Positions 62,890 to 63,249 of a DNA stretch of 63,249 nucleotides are shown one piece after another. The notes under the pieces are model-generated. The model worked only from the letters and a program-made list of their open reading frames with translations. It did not search any database and had not been told where the DNA came from. A program made the position numbers and the translations under genes. Origin of the DNA: an uncultured Rhodospirillales bacterium (GTDB lineage: Bacteria > Pseudomonadota > Alphaproteobacteria > Acetobacterales > Acetobacteraceae); NCBI GenBank assembly GCA_903893975.1, contig CAITOL010000105.1:1-63249 (forward strand), written 5' to 3'. How positions within the stretch are numbered: the stretch's first letter is position 1; every line of letters starts with the position of its first letter.

Positions 62890-63249
62890 ATGGCAAAAAT
62901 GGCAGAACTGCCCGCCAGGGGGATGATCGAGGTGAGCGGCGACGATCGGGTCAGCTTCCTGCAAGGGCTGGTCTCGAACGACGTTGGCCTCGCCGCGCCT
63001 GGACAAGCGATCTGGGCCGCGTTGCTGACGCCGCAAGGCAAATACCTCGCCGATTTTTTCATTTTCGCCGAGCCCGAGCGGCTGCTGCTGGACTGTGAGG
63101 CAGCGCTGATCAGCGGGCTGGTGCAGAAATTGTCGCGCTTCCGCCTGCGGGCCAAGGTGTCGCTGCGCGATGCCTCGGCGGAACGCTCGGTCTATGTCGG
63201 TTGGGACGGTGCCGCGCCGCTGCCGGGGGCGAGCGCGGACCCGCGGCTG
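62890..63249 (+). CDS. ygfZ: Folate-binding YgfZ/GcvT-like protein, cut by the window end
   Basis: The first 120 codons of an open frame that runs off the window. VSGDDRVSFLQGLVSNDV and ALLTPQGKYLADFFIF are the classic YgfZ start; this family takes part in Fe-S cluster repair or assembly. The diagnostic KGCYxGQ motif would lie beyond the window. It starts at ATG 62890 (or 62899), divergent from dihydroorotase. Confidence 0.85.
   Translation, partial: MAKMAELPARGMIEVSGDDRVSFLQGLVSNDVGLAAPGQAIWAALLTPQGKYLADFFIFAEPERLLLDCEAALISGLVQKLSRFRLRAKVSLRDASAERSVYVGWDGAAPLPGASADPRL

Noticed and set aside
1-63249. Prophage, transposon, CRISPR array or genomic-island att sites, including integration at the tRNA-Ser.
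   Set aside because: No integrase, transposase, spaced repeats or direct repeat of the tRNA 3' end was seen, and composition is even apart from short intergenic stretches.

Overview
The window is a GC-rich (visually about two-thirds G+C) stretch of bacterial chromosome. I infer an alphaproteobacterium, probably Rhodospirillales/Acetobacteraceae-like. The grounds are codon style, two complete TRAP transporters, a serC-serA operon with a structured leader, a ParE-type topoisomerase and flagellar motAB. No transposase, integrase, prophage or CRISPR array is visible. Family assignments come from reading the sequence without database searches.

Layout. 1-6.7 kb: a tRNA-Ser(GCU), then a LysR regulator, a DctPQM TRAP transporter and galactarate dehydratase (sugar-diacid use). 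5.8-13.6 kb: motA/motB, an acetylpolyamine-deacetylase-like HDAC, an alpha/beta hydrolase with a VOC protein, and an lrp-type regulator / GT39-type glycosyltransferase / serine-threonine dehydratase operon. 13.7-18.8 kb: trxB, a LysR regulator, a solitary acyl-CoA carboxyltransferase, a small membrane protein and methionine aminopeptidase.

18.8-39.7 kb is the most interesting part. A peptide-type ABC transporter (minus strand) is divergent from a long plus-strand operon: 2-oxoacid:ferredoxin oxidoreductase of the indolepyruvate type, Rieske ring-hydroxylating oxygenase alpha and beta, acyl-CoA ligase, a thiolase-fold protein lacking the thiolase catalytic Cys and His, a DUF35/zinc-ribbon protein fused to a degenerate SDR, an isatin-hydrolase-like cyclase, an SDR and a TauE permease. 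Next come a MarR regulator, a RidA protein and an SDR (minus strand), divergent from a fused flavin monooxygenase/old-yellow-enzyme protein of the 2-aminobenzoyl-CoA monooxygenase/reductase type. The two divergent promoter regions (near 23.97 and 37.30 kb) share a near-palindromic 22-bp site, 19/22 identical after inversion, placed over similar promoters. I propose one regulon for aerobic degradation of an indole acid such as indole-3-acetate: Rieske oxidation to dioxindole-3-acetate, CoA activation, retro-aldol cleavage to isatin plus acetyl-CoA, hydrolysis to isatinate, CoA-acylating oxidative decarboxylation to anthraniloyl-CoA, and dearomatisation by the fused monooxygenase/reductase.

39.7-45.7 kb: a benzoate/2-aminobenzoate-type CoA ligase and GntR/FCD regulator, divergent from an FAH-family hydrolase and a second TRAP transporter. 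45.7-50.7 kb: an unrecognised beta-rich protein, a DUF2459 lipoprotein, serA and serC with a structured leader. 50.7-63.2 kb: NIPSNAP protein, D-amino-acid dehydrogenase, AcpA-type phosphoesterase, a CaiB-type CoA-transferase divergent from an enoyl-CoA hydratase, a small conserved-looking protein, two MFS exporters flanking parE, dihydroorotase, and a YgfZ-like protein cut by the window end.
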